Shown: one piece after another, positions 1 to 6,367 of the stretch | How positions within the stretch are numbered: position 1 is the first letter of the stretch | Layout of the letters: each line of letters starts with the position of its first letter | Source: Streptomyces sp. ITFR-21 | GTDB lineage: Bacteria > Actinomycetota > Actinomycetes > Streptomycetales > Streptomycetaceae | DNA: 64,000 bases | Direction of reading: 5' to 3' | Assembly: GCF_031844685.1 (NCBI RefSeq) | Contig: NZ_CP134606.1 | Location: 1-64,000, forward strand | Translations under genes and position numbers: made by a program | Notes under the pieces: model-generated | Told to the model about the DNA's origin: nothing | Databases searched by the model: none | Seen by the model: only the letters and a program-made list of their open reading frames with translations

Positions 1-119
1 CCCGCGGAGCGGGTACAGAGGCGGGGCGCCCTCTGACAGACCGTCAGCGCGGAGCGCTGACCGGCCGGCCCGCGGGGCCGGCCGGGAGCCGGCCCGCGGG
101 GCGGGCCGGGGGCCGGTGG
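1..119. other. Telomere of a linear replicon (terminal hairpin cluster)
   Basis: The first 13 bases are CCCGCGGAGCGGG, a 5-bp stem closed by a GGA loop. This is how the archetypal Streptomyces telomere (palindrome I) begins. It is followed by a hairpin at 20-30 (GGCG-GGG-CGCC), one at 43-61 (8-bp stem, GGA loop), one at 61-85 (11-bp stem, GCG loop) and one at 89-109 (9-bp stem, GGG loop). Consecutive GC-rich palindromes with three-base, purine-rich loops are the hallmark of actinomycete telomeres, where the 3' overhang folds and is patched by terminal protein. The sequence after palindrome I differs from the archetypal telomere as I remember it. The terminal-protein genes tpg and tap are not in this window. 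Confidence 0.85.
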
Positions 120-507
120 GTGGTCGCGGTGGTTATCAGGCTTTCTGTTTGCGGGTGTTGCGGTTACCGATTGGCTGGCTAGGTGGTGGGGGCGTCCCCG
201 GTTTTCATGCTGGCCTTTCGGCGGTTTCTCGGCGGTTTTTCTCTGGGTTTCCGGGGTGTTTCTCGTCCGGGTCCGATGTCCTGCTGTGTGGAACCAGTAT
301 AGGGGGCCGGGGCCGCCTTTTTCAGGTTATGCAACGGGAATTGATGGGGCATCGGGGCCGGTCGCCCGGGGTGGCCCCGGGCCGGTGTCGTGCGCCCCTC
401 TGTACTGCTCTGGTGGGAGCCTACAGCGTCCGGGGCGGCGGAGGGAAGGTGAGAGAGGGCGGTAACCGGGCGGGGGCGTGAGGGGCCTTTCTGGGCTTTC
501 CGGAGGT
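120..507. other. Subtelomeric non-coding stretch
   Basis: I see no convincing gene here. The plus strand is G- and T-rich, with short runs such as ggcggttt repeated near 220-245, unlike the coding composition elsewhere. Short open frames exist on both strands but have neither a ribosome site nor protein-like composition. Confidence 0.6.
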
Positions 508-661
508 GGCGTTAGATTCGCGCGCCCGAGTTGGCGGGGCGTTAGATTCGCCGGTTTCCGGTGGCGTTAGATCCGGGCCGCTCCAACGGAGGTGCGGGGG
601 CGGCGCGTTAGATTCGCGCCCGGGATGGCGGGGCGGCTTTCCCGATGGTGTTAGATTCGCG
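508..661. repeat. Five iteron-like direct repeats GTTAGATTCG
   Basis: The decamer GTTAGATTCG occurs at 511, 541, 607 and 650, with a one-base variant (GTTAGATCCG) at 566. The usual context is GGCGTTAGATTCGC. Spacings are 25 to 43 bp and all copies have the same orientation. No gene covers the stretch. Direct repeats of this size, close to the telomere and in a gene-free zone, suit binding sites for a replication initiator (iterons) or a repressor. Which of the two cannot be decided from sequence alone. Confidence 0.7.
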
Positions 662-829
662 TTCCTGATTCGGTGGCGGGGATCGGGCGGCGGGTGCCGG
701 TCGGCCCCGGGGTGGGTGGTGGTCGGTCGGGGGTGCGCGGGTTGCGGGCCGGGGTGGGGGGCTGGGTGGGCGAAGTTCCTAGTAGGGGCCTGGTTCGGTG
801 AAGCGTTGTAGGGGTGTCCCGTTCGGGTG

Positions 830-858
830 TTGCATAACTCGATGAACCCATGTACTGT
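830..858 (+). promoter_or_regulatory. Sigma-70-type promoter, copy 1
   Basis: TTGCAT (830-835), a 17-bp spacer and TACTGT (853-858) form a good housekeeping promoter. The same -35 (TTGCAC), 17-bp spacing and TACTGT recur at 1782-1810. The spacer start (AACTCGAT) and the bases after the -10 (AGTTA) are also shared, so the two are duplicated promoters or share a regulator. Confidence 0.75.
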
Positions 859-933
859 AGTTATCACGAGGTCGGGGGAACGAAGAACCGGCCGAGAAAC
901 CGACTCACCACTGACCCTCTGGAGGGGATCTTC

Positions 934-1566
934 ATGTCCGGTACCAAGTCCTTCACCACCCAGGCCGGTTCCACCTACTCGTACTCCGTCGAGACGGGCG
1001 AGAACGGCGAGGCGGTCTACGACCTCTCCCGCGTCTTCCAGGAGGGCGCGATGCCGATCGGTTCGATCGTGGTCCACCCGGACTACAACCTGAACCCGGC
1101 CGTCCCCGGTCTGCTGAACATCCAGTTCGGCAAGGGCAGCACCGACCGTCACGAGCGGGTGGACGTGCCCATGCTGGGCGACGGCGACCTGATCTACGTG
1201 GTCGGTCACCAGCTCGTCAACCCGGCCGATCTGGACGTCAACCCGGAGGACGAGAAGAGCGACCCCAACCCGAAGATCACGTTCCACCGGACCGTGCTCG
1301 GCGCGCACTTCCCGACCAACGCCCCCTCCGGGCGTGCGAGCACCGCCACGTTCGAGAAGGTCCGCGACCTCGTGACCGCCCTGGTCACGGAGTACCGCGC
1401 CGACAAGGCCACGGCCAAGCGCGAGGCGCAGTACGCGGCCTTCCTCAACGGCCAGCGGGCCGAGGCGATCCAGCCGGAGATCGACAAGATCGACTCGCAG
1501 ATCAAGGCGCTCCAGCTCGCGCGGGCGGAGCTGACGGAGAAGCTGAACGGCTACAAGGCCGCGTAA
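934..1566 (+). CDS. Hypothetical protein with C-terminal coiled coil
   Basis: This 210-residue protein belongs to no family I recognise. The ATG at 934 is chosen over an upstream ATG at 850 because GGAGGGG lies just before it and the upstream codons overlap the promoter. The first 120 residues look like a compact acidic beta-rich domain. Residues from about 150 to 205 are charged and heptad-like, with alternating Glu, Lys, Arg and Leu, and should form a coiled coil. It is the first real gene after the telomere, transcribed inward from its own strong promoter at 830-858 and followed by a hairpin terminator at 1584-1614. It has no signal peptide, membrane segment or visible catalytic motif. The protein could be structural or DNA-associated, but that is a guess. 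Confidence 0.85.
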   Translation: MSGTKSFTTQAGSTYSYSVETGENGEAVYDLSRVFQEGAMPIGSIVVHPDYNLNPAVPGLLNIQFGKGSTDRHERVDVPMLGDGDLIYVVGHQLVNPADLDVNPEDEKSDPNPKITFHRTVLGAHFPTNAPSGRASTATFEKVRDLVTALVTEYRADKATAKREAQYAAFLNGQRAEAIQPEIDKIDSQIKALQLARAELTEKLNGYKAA

Positions 1567-1583
1567 GCACCCCGACCCGGGCC

Positions 1584-1614
1584 GGGCGGCCCCCAACCCC
1601 CCCCGGGGCCGCCC
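1584..1614 (+). terminator. GC-rich hairpin terminator
   Basis: GGGCGGCCCC (1584-1593) pairs perfectly with GGGGCCGCCC (1605-1614), just after the stop at 1566. Confidence 0.7.
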
Positions 1615-1775
1615 GCGCCCACCACGGCCCGGCCCCGGCCCCCCACACCCCCTCCACCCGGGAACCGGGGACCGGGCCACCCCCCACACCAACCCACCCC
1701 CTGACCCCGGCCCGGGGCACCCCCCACCCCGGGCCGGACCCCCACCAACAGGGGCGGGCGGACCTGAGTCATCGC
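1615..1775. other. C-rich, strand-asymmetric spacer
   Basis: A run of mostly C on the plus strand with many CCCC and CACC blocks. It is far more strand-asymmetric than its neighbours and contains no plausible gene. It separates the terminator from the next promoter. Confidence 0.5.
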
Positions 1776-1781
1776 AAATCG

Positions 1782-1810
1782 TTGCACAACTCGATATTTA
1801 GATGTACTGT
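1782..1810 (+). promoter_or_regulatory. Sigma-70-type promoter, copy 2 (tRNA unit)
   Basis: TTGCAC (1782-1787), a 17-bp spacer and TACTGT (1805-1810), matching the promoter at 830-858. Directly downstream is CTGTAGTTACAG, a short palindrome that could be an operator. It sits about 58 bp before the tRNA-Arg gene. Confidence 0.8.
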
Positions 1811-1867
1811 AGTTACAGCAGGTCGGGCGGGTACCGCAGGCCGGCTTCTCTGCCAACCCAAACGCCC

Positions 1868-1944
1868 GGTGTCGTAGCTCAGCCGGACAGAGCGCGCCCC
1901 TGCGAAGGGCGAGGCCACGGGTTCGAAACCCGTCGACACCACCA
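1868..1944 (+). tRNA. tRNA-Arg, anticodon GCG
   Basis: A complete cloverleaf: acceptor GGTGTCG/CGACACC, D stem GCTC/GAGC, anticodon stem CGCCC/GGGCG with loop CTGCGAA, and T arm ACGGG/CCCGT with loop TTCGAAA. The discriminator is A and CCA is encoded at 1942-1944. The anticodon GCG (1902-1904) reads CGC. Bacteria normally decode CGC with an inosine-modified ACG tRNA, so a GCG isoacceptor is unusual and typical of mobile elements. CGC is among the commonest arginine codons in this DNA. The gene has its own promoter and appears to be the first gene of a transcription unit running to the terminator at 4014-4051. Confidence 0.92.
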
Positions 1945-1986
1945 CCCCCGAACACACCAACTCATCGAATCTCACGGGAGATCGCT

Positions 1987-2079
1987 ATGGGCAAGTCCGT
2001 CATGCGCCGTACGGCCATCATCCAGGCGTCGCACCACCTCGTCGAGGGCGTCGCCGCCTTCCTCGCCGTCCGGGACTGA
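1987..2079 (+). CDS. Small hypothetical protein, 30 aa
   Basis: A 30-codon frame starting at ATG 1987 with a GGGAG ribosome site about six bases upstream. It lies 42 bp after the tRNA-Arg in the same direction. The product (MGKSVMRRTAIIQASHHLVE at its start) is basic at the N-terminus and then amphipathic, with a short hydrophobic stretch near the end. No family is recognised. The good spacing and its position in the tRNA-led unit favour real translation, but so short a frame could also be an unused leader. Confidence 0.5.
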   Translation: MGKSVMRRTAIIQASHHLVEGVAAFLAVRD

Positions 2080-2188
2080 CGACCCCCCGACCCGCCCGGG
2101 TGCACCGCGTCGACACGGCGTCAGGTGCCCGGACGGGCCGGAGGGCCGGGCAGCACCGCCCGCCTCACCACCCAAGGAGACAGACCCC

Positions 2189-2248
2189 ATGACGACGCAC
2201 CACAGCTCGACGGCCGCGGCGCCGGCGGCATTACACGGGGCCCGCTGA
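2189..2248 (+). CDS. Leader peptide with a TTA codon, coupled to the next gene
   Basis: A 19-codon frame begins at ATG 2189 behind AAGGAG (2174-2179). It ends in TGA at 2246-2248, overlapping the ATG of the next gene by one base (TGATG). Codon 15 is TTA (2231-2233), the codon that in Streptomyces needs the scarce bldA tRNA-Leu(UAA). The downstream gene has no independent ribosome site that I can see. Ribosomes finishing this peptide would therefore start it by coupling, and a stall at TTA would block it. The peptide itself, rich in Ala, Ser and Thr, probably has no other role. The regulatory reading is inference. Confidence 0.55.
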   Translation: MTTHHSSTAAAPAALHGAR

Positions 2249-2835
2249 TGTGGCCCGCGATCCTGGCCGTTGCGGGCACCCTCCTGGGGGTCCTGGCCAC
2301 CGGCAGTGTCCAGCGCCGATCGGATGCGGACCGGGAGCGCGCCCAGCATCGTCGGGAACAGCTCGCCGCCGTTACGGCCCTGATTTCGGCCCTGGTCGAT
2401 CACCGCCGGGCGATGTGGTCCCGGGAAGACGCCCGCCTCTCGGGCGCCCCGGCCGCCGTCGTGGCGGAGGCCCGCGCAGCCAGTCACGTGACCCGGTCCG
2501 CGGTGACCCTCCCCGAGGTGACGACGCTGGTTTTCGCCCCGTCCCTGCAAGACGAGGTGCGCACCGCGATTCGGACCGCCTACGCCCTGCGGAACGCCCC
2601 GGACGCCGCCACCCTGGCCGCGCTCCGAGAGGACGCGGTCAACGCCGCCGACGCTCTCACGGCCGCCGCCGCTATCGGAGCCGTCGCCGCCGCTGCCGTG
2701 TTCCACATCCTCATTTCGGCCCCGCCGTCGCCCTGGTGGGTCAACGCCATGGTGCTGACCACCGTTGCAGTGTGCACCTACACCGCCACCGGTAACACCC
2801 TCCACAACCGCGAGATCCGGCGCAAGGCCAAGTGA
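2248..2835 (+). CDS. Membrane protein of unknown function
   Basis: A 195-residue protein starting at ATG 2248, overlapping the stop of the leader peptide. The first 20 residues are hydrophobic and anchor-like. A charged Arg/Asp/Glu-rich helical segment follows (about residues 23-60). Near the C-terminus two hydrophobic stretches (about 137-160 and 165-185) should cross the membrane, ending in a basic tail (REIRRKAK). Short membrane proteins of this design are common on actinomycete plasmids near transfer genes. I do not recognise the family. Expression is probably coupled to the upstream TTA-containing leader. Confidence 0.75.
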   Translation: MWPAILAVAGTLLGVLATGSVQRRSDADRERAQHRREQLAAVTALISALVDHRRAMWSREDARLSGAPAAVVAEARAASHVTRSAVTLPEVTTLVFAPSLQDEVRTAIRTAYALRNAPDAATLAALREDAVNAADALTAAAAIGAVAAAAVFHILISAPPSPWWVNAMVLTTVAVCTYTATGNTLHNREIRRKAK

Positions 2836-2880
2836 CCAGGCCCGCCGGCGCATCCGGCGGGCCGTACCGAAAGGAAACCG

Positions 2881-2967
2881 ATGCGGGCCTTTTGCCTCGT
2901 CATCGCGGTGGCGACGCCGATTCTGGCCGTCCTCGCCTTCGCCTACGGCAAGCGCCACGGAGCCTGA
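2881..2967 (+). CDS. Single-pass membrane micropeptide, 28 aa
   Basis: ATG 2881 follows AAAGGAAA with normal spacing. The 28-residue product is almost entirely one membrane helix (about residues 3-22) followed by a basic tail, GKRHGA. It sits between two co-directional genes, only 4 bp before the next start. No family is recognisable at this length. The clean ribosome site and the operon position support it. Confidence 0.55.
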   Translation: MRAFCLVIAVATPILAVLAFAYGKRHGA

Positions 2968-2971
2968 CCCG

Positions 2972-3238
2972 ATGGCCCCGCGACTCACCCCGAAACGGCT
3001 CGCCGCCATCCGTACGGCGGCCGAGCACCCGAAAGGGAGCATCGACCCGCGCACGGTTTCGAAGGCCGACGAGCTTGCCCTCGAAGAACTCGGCCTCGCC
3101 GACTCGATCGACGACTGCGGCCACGTCCAGCGATCGCCCGACCCCGAGCACACGCACCGGGGGCACCCGCACTTCTTCCGCCTCACCGACGACGGCCGCG
3201 CGGCTGCGCGTGGTCCACAGGAGGAACCCCGCACATGA
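2972..3238 (+). CDS. Small hypothetical protein, 88 aa
   Basis: This 88-residue frame starts at ATG 2972 and its TGA overlaps the ATG of the next gene (ATGA at 3235-3238), so the two are translationally coupled. Residues 1-45 look like a helix-turn-helix or wHTH-like segment (TPKRLAAIRTA, then SKADELALEELGLAD). The end resembles the tail of small phage or plasmid wHTH proteins (HFFRLTDDGRAAARG). That resemblance suggests a DNA-binding role, but I cannot name the family. It belongs to the tRNA-Arg-led unit. Confidence 0.75.
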   Translation: MAPRLTPKRLAAIRTAAEHPKGSIDPRTVSKADELALEELGLADSIDDCGHVQRSPDPEHTHRGHPHFFRLTDDGRAAARGPQEEPRT

Positions 3239-4002
3239 ATGACCAGCACCGGAGCGCGCTCGCCAAGCTCGCCAACCTCCAGCGGCGGGCCGATGTCCTG
3301 CTCGTCAAGACCCGCACCCGGGCCGTGTACGACGAACTCGTGACGGCCAAGGACACCGCGGCCGAGTACAACCTCGAAGGCGAATACGCCGAGGCAACGC
3401 GCGAGCTGGCGAAGTTCACCGAGGAGCCGCCGAAGGTGACCGACGAGGAGGTATTCGCGCACCACCAGTTCAAGGCGGAGACCCTCCGCGGCCTCATCGA
3501 CGAACTCGGGGCCGAGGGCGACGTGTTCCGGGAGGCCCTCGCCGAGGCCGAGGCCGAGCTCGCCGACCTCACCCGCGGCGCCGACGTCCGTCTCGTCTCC
3601 TTCGGATACCTCCACCACGGCGACGGCCTGCCGGAGGACCTCCGCCCCGAGATCGTCCTCGACCTGCGCCGGCACTTCCGCGACCCGCACGTACACCCCG
3701 AACTCGTCCAGATGAACGGCCTCGACCTGCCCGTGCACCGTCTCGTCATGGGCACCGACGGAATCGCCGAGCTGCTCGACGCCACGGCCGCCGCCGTCCG
3801 CGCCTTCCGGTCTGGCCCGTCCGCTGGCCCGGTCACCGTGGCGGTTGGATGCGCGGGCGGGCGCCACAGGTCGGTGGCATTCGCAACTTCCCTCCGATCG
3901 TGGCTGGACAAGGAGATGAGCGTCACCGTCGAGCACCTCGACGTGCAGCGGGACGTCATCGACCGGTCCACCGAGCCCGAGGCCGTTCCCGAGCAGCACT
4001 GA
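3235..4002 (+). CDS. RapZ C-terminal-like protein
   Basis: A 255-residue protein. Residues 1-115 are charged and helical. The C-terminal half carries the signature of the RapZ C-terminal domain: a beta-strand segment (RLVSFGYLHHG, about 119-129), DLRRHFRDPHVHPEL (143-157) and, most telling, GCAGGRHRSV at 205-214, the phosphate-binding loop of RapZ (GCTGGxHRSV). In RapZ this domain binds glucosamine-6-phosphate and small RNA. The N-terminal kinase-like half of chromosomal RapZ is absent here and replaced by the helical segment. Stand-alone RapZ-C proteins occur on Streptomyces plasmids with unknown targets. It is coupled to the upstream gene by ATGA and ends the unit, followed by a strong terminator. 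Confidence 0.8.
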   Translation: MNDQHRSALAKLANLQRRADVLLVKTRTRAVYDELVTAKDTAAEYNLEGEYAEATRELAKFTEEPPKVTDEEVFAHHQFKAETLRGLIDELGAEGDVFREALAEAEAELADLTRGADVRLVSFGYLHHGDGLPEDLRPEIVLDLRRHFRDPHVHPELVQMNGLDLPVHRLVMGTDGIAELLDATAAAVRAFRSGPSAGPVTVAVGCAGGRHRSVAFATSLRSWLDKEMSVTVEHLDVQRDVIDRSTEPEAVPEQH

Positions 4003-4013
4003 CCCACCCGCGC

Positions 4014-4051
4014 AGCAGCGCCCGGCCCCACTCACGGGGCCGGGCGCTGCT
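4014..4051. terminator. Strong 16-bp hairpin terminator
   Basis: AGCAGCGCCCGGCCCC (4014-4029) pairs perfectly with 4036-4051 around a six-base loop. It ends the plus-strand unit, and a minus-strand gene begins its convergent approach beyond it. Confidence 0.8.
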
Positions 4052-4188
4052 GTCGTTCTACGAGGCAGCGGCACGATTCCCACTGGCCGCGCGCTGGTGT
4101 TCGACGGCCCGCCGCGTGGCCCGCATCGTTGCGAGCCCTATCCGGACCCGCTCCGCCCGCCGCCAGAGCAGTAGGCGCCGTTCCTCGG

Positions 4189-4431
4189 TTACTGCCAGTC
4201 TCCCGGCTGGACCTCGGCATAGGTCCACTCGGAACGGCGGAACCGAGTGTGCCCGGCGTCCCGCGCGTGCTCGGCCATCCACCGGTCCAGCTCGGCCGCG
4301 CTCGCATGCCGGCCGGAGTCGGCGCCGCAGTCGGCATCCTCGCCCGTGACGCACACGGCGTGGAACTCGGGCAAGGCGGAGTCGTCGGCCGCGATGGTGT
4401 AGTTCTGGAATCGGAACCGTCTCGTTGCCAC
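4189..4431 (-). CDS. DUF7848-like small protein
   Basis: An 80-residue minus-strand protein. It matches, from memory, the small Streptomyces family with the pattern 'R-F-x-x-Y-T-I, aromatic, C-V-T-G-E-D-x-D-C-G-A-x-S-G' followed by 'W-x-x-x-H' and 'H-x-R-F-R-R': here CVTGEDADCGADSG at about 27-40, WMAEHARDAGHTRFRR near 51-66. The paired cysteines and histidines suggest a small zinc-binding fold. The family, called DUF7848 in recent annotation, has no established function and often lies near XRE-DUF5753 regulators and plasmid genes. It lies 6 bp after the gene transcribed from 4857, so the two are probably one operon. Confidence 0.75.
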   Translation of the reverse strand: MATRRFRFQNYTIAADDSALPEFHAVCVTGEDADCGADSGRHASAAELDRWMAEHARDAGHTRFRRSEWTYAEVQPGDWQ

Positions 4432-4437
4432 CGCGAG

Positions 4438-4857
4438 TCACCCCCTGCCGTGATGTGTTGGGGCGTATCGCTCCCCGGTGTCCGGGTCGGGAGAACTCAC
4501 GGTCATGGTGACGTGCCACTCCCATGCGCCCTCGGTCGCGCCAGGTACCCGGGCGAGCGTGAGCCCGTGCGGTTCGAGCGACGGTGCCCGACGGGCAGCG
4601 TCGGCAGCGGCCTGCAAGGCATCGGCCGGTGTCGCCCCGACGCACACCAGGGCGGCAAGCGCGCTCACCGAGACGTCGCTCGACGGGCTGTCTTCGCCGA
4701 GGGCGCCGACAGCAGCCCGTGCGCTGTCGAGCGAGCGGACAAGATCATGGGCGAAGGGCGGCGCCGACTCGACTCTGTCGACGGCCCGCCCGTGGTTGGC
4801 GGCAGGGAGCAGCGCGTTCGGGCCGCTCTCCGAGTCATCAGCGGTTGCATGGGCCAT
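4438..4857 (-). CDS. Hypothetical protein
   Basis: A minus-strand frame of 139 residues if it starts at the ATG at 4857; a longer version could start at 4920. Neither start has a strong ribosome site, so the N-terminus is uncertain. The middle is Ala/Ser/Asp-rich. The end has a compact, domain-like segment (LARVPGATEGAWEWHVTMTV and following) that looks like a beta-hairpin with conserved tryptophans. No family is recognised. It is followed after 6 bp by the DUF7848-like gene and preceded by the coiled-coil gene ending at 4981, all in one direction. Confidence 0.55.
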   Translation of the reverse strand: MAHATADDSESGPNALLPAANHGRAVDRVESAPPFAHDLVRSLDSARAAVGALGEDSPSSDVSVSALAALVCVGATPADALQAAADAARRAPSLEPHGLTLARVPGATEGAWEWHVTMTVSSPDPDTGERYAPTHHGRG

Positions 4858-4980
4858 AAGGGGGGTCACTGCGAGCGCGGGCGGTGGCCACCGCGCCGAC
4901 GCGTCATCCAATCCGCACACACAGGCACCGCTTCAGAAGGAGGGGAAAACTTCAATACTTGTCATGCCTACGGCAATCCG

Positions 4981-5256
4981 TCAAGGAGTCTCTTCAGCGC
5001 GTCGCTTACTGCCCCGCTGCCGCTGGTTTTTCAGGGACTGCTCTTTCACACCGAGATGGCCAGCCAGGCGCCCCAGACGCCCGCGCGCCTCCCCGGTCTG
5101 GGTATCCATCGCAGCAGCATGCCGGTCAGCCTTGGCGCGCGCGTCAGCGAGATCCCCCTCCAGGCGCCGCACCTCGTCCATAGCGGCGAGGTACGCGGCC
5201 ACATTGCCGTCCGCTTTGTCGAAATCGGTGAGACGTGCGTGCTGCGAGGCGCCCAT
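4981..5256 (-). CDS. Small coiled-coil protein
   Basis: A 91-residue protein (ATG 5256; an in-frame GTG at 5262 is the alternative). Residues 25-60 (AMDEVRRLEGDLADARAKAD and on) form a heptad-patterned coiled coil. The C-terminus is basic (VKEQSLKNQRQRGSKRR). Such short proteins often dimerise and bind nucleic acid or partner proteins on plasmids; no family is recognised. An inverted repeat GTACT-N7-AGTAC lies just upstream at 5268-5284 and is a likely operator. Confidence 0.65.
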   Translation of the reverse strand: MGASQHARLTDFDKADGNVAAYLAAMDEVRRLEGDLADARAKADRHAAAMDTQTGEARGRLGRLAGHLGVKEQSLKNQRQRGSKRRAEETP

Positions 5257-5267
5257 GGGCACGCATA

Positions 5268-5284
5268 GTACTAATCTAGAGTAC
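5268..5284 (-). promoter_or_regulatory. Inverted repeat GTACT-N7-AGTAC
   Basis: GTACT (5268-5272) and AGTAC (5280-5284) flank seven AT-rich bases immediately upstream of the coiled-coil gene. Its place in the promoter region suggests an operator. Confidence 0.5.
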
Positions 5285-5914
5285 CTTTTCGCAACACGCC
5301 CTGCGGTTGGTATACGAGCGCCGGTGGCTACTGACGGCTGCGGCCGTGATGGCTACGAGGGCGACCAGGGTCCCGGCGACCAGCAGGATCTGGTCGAGCA
5401 GCGCCGTGCCGTACGTTGATGGGGCTCCTTGAAAATCCCCACCCCCTGCTCGGGGGTGACCCCGCACCTGCTCAGTGGAGCTCCCCACCCACAGGCCATC
5501 TGACCTGCGAACGGGCGCCGCAAGGGAGGGGCCGCCCGATAGCCAGCCAGGTCCAGGGGCGGGTCGGACTGTCCAGGGTGGCCGAAGGCCAGCGCGGAGC
5601 GCCGCCGCAGGCGCCCTTGACCGGCCGGCACGGCCCGCACACTCCACGAGCGGGCGGCCCCGGCCGACAACGCGCGCCACGCTCGCTGAAACTCCCCACT
5701 CAGTTGAACGCCGGAGCGAGTGGGGCGACGAGTAGCCCTGGCCGTTTTCAGAGAGCCTCATCAACGTGTAGAGGCGGGCACGGGCGATCACTGTCGGGTG
5801 GTCGTGGCTCAGTGCGGCGCCGGCCATCCCGGCCACGGCGGTGCCGAGTACGAGCGCGAGGATGTGGCCGGTGGGGGCGGTGGAGACACGGTGTACGTCC
5901 GACTGACCGAACAC
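5276..5914 (-). pseudogene. Degenerate membrane-protein remnants
   Basis: One open minus-strand frame spans this stretch but is a patchwork. The 3' part (5276 to about 5400) encodes one clean membrane helix (LLVAGTLVALVAITAAAV) with a basic tail and no start codon. The 5' part (about 5740-5914) encodes TGHILALVLGTAVAGMAGAA and a following hydrophilic tail. The middle (about 5420-5735) reads as non-coding GC-rich DNA with inverted repeats, for example CCCCACTC/GAGTGGGG at about 5693-5726. The 5767-5878 part recurs in shortened form at 12027-12084. I read this as decayed pieces joined by deletions, not one working gene. Confidence 0.5.
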
Positions 5915-5941
5915 CGAGTAGCGCTCTCCCCGGTACGCAGA

Positions 5942-6021
5942 TGCGGGCAGCGGTCACGGCTGATCTATCAGCGCTGCGACGCGCGCCAGGATTGCGTCGA
6001 CGTTGGCGGCGAAGACCACCT
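5942..6021 (-). pseudogene. Orphan copy of the 3' end of the gene at 9970
   Basis: These 80 bases match 9958-10037 with three mismatches. On the minus strand they contain the last codons of the protein encoded at 9970-10653 (FAANVDAILARVAALIDQP and stop). Everything upstream of that is unrelated. It is a truncated duplicate left by recombination. Confidence 0.75.
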
Positions 6022-6283
6022 CAACCGCGACGACATCGAGGACACCTCCCTGTACCGGGAGGTCCGTGCCCATGCGACGCTGCTGGCGACCGACGTGGTC
6101 CGGGCATCGGCCCATCGAGCTATCGGGCAGACTCCGGTCATCCCAGTACGGGCCCGCGGTAGTGCCAGACCAGCGGGTCCTCGCCCTCGGCCGGCCGGGC
6201 GTCCACGGCCGCGACCCCGGGGAGGGTCAGGCGGATGCGGGGCGGCGGGGATGGCGGATCGGACGTGTGTTCGAGGATATGCC

Positions 6284-6339
6284 ATGTGAAGCGCGCTTGA
6301 CAATGCCCGGTCGGACCGTCAATTTATGTGAAGCGCGCT
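6284..6339 (+). promoter_or_regulatory. Promoter flanked by two 14-bp direct repeats
   Basis: ATGTGAAGCGCGCT occurs at 6284-6297 and again at 6326-6339, exactly 42 bp apart (four helical turns). Each contains the palindrome AGCGCGCT. Between them lies TTGACA (6297-6302), followed about 18 bp later by an AATTTAT -10 region. Identical sites on one face of the helix, overlapping both promoter elements, indicate cooperative repressor binding, possibly by the product of the gene at 6368. Confidence 0.75.
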
Positions 6340-6367
6340 ACACAACGTGGCACCGGAGGGGAGAATT

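Noticed and set aside
421..1692. Long minus-strand frame opposite the first gene
   Set aside because: Arg/Pro/Ala-rich without ribosome site; a GC-rich shadow of the plus-strand gene and the iteron region.
1972..4083. 703-codon minus-strand frame
   Set aside because: Covers several well-supported plus-strand genes with coupled starts; its composition is that of an antisense shadow.
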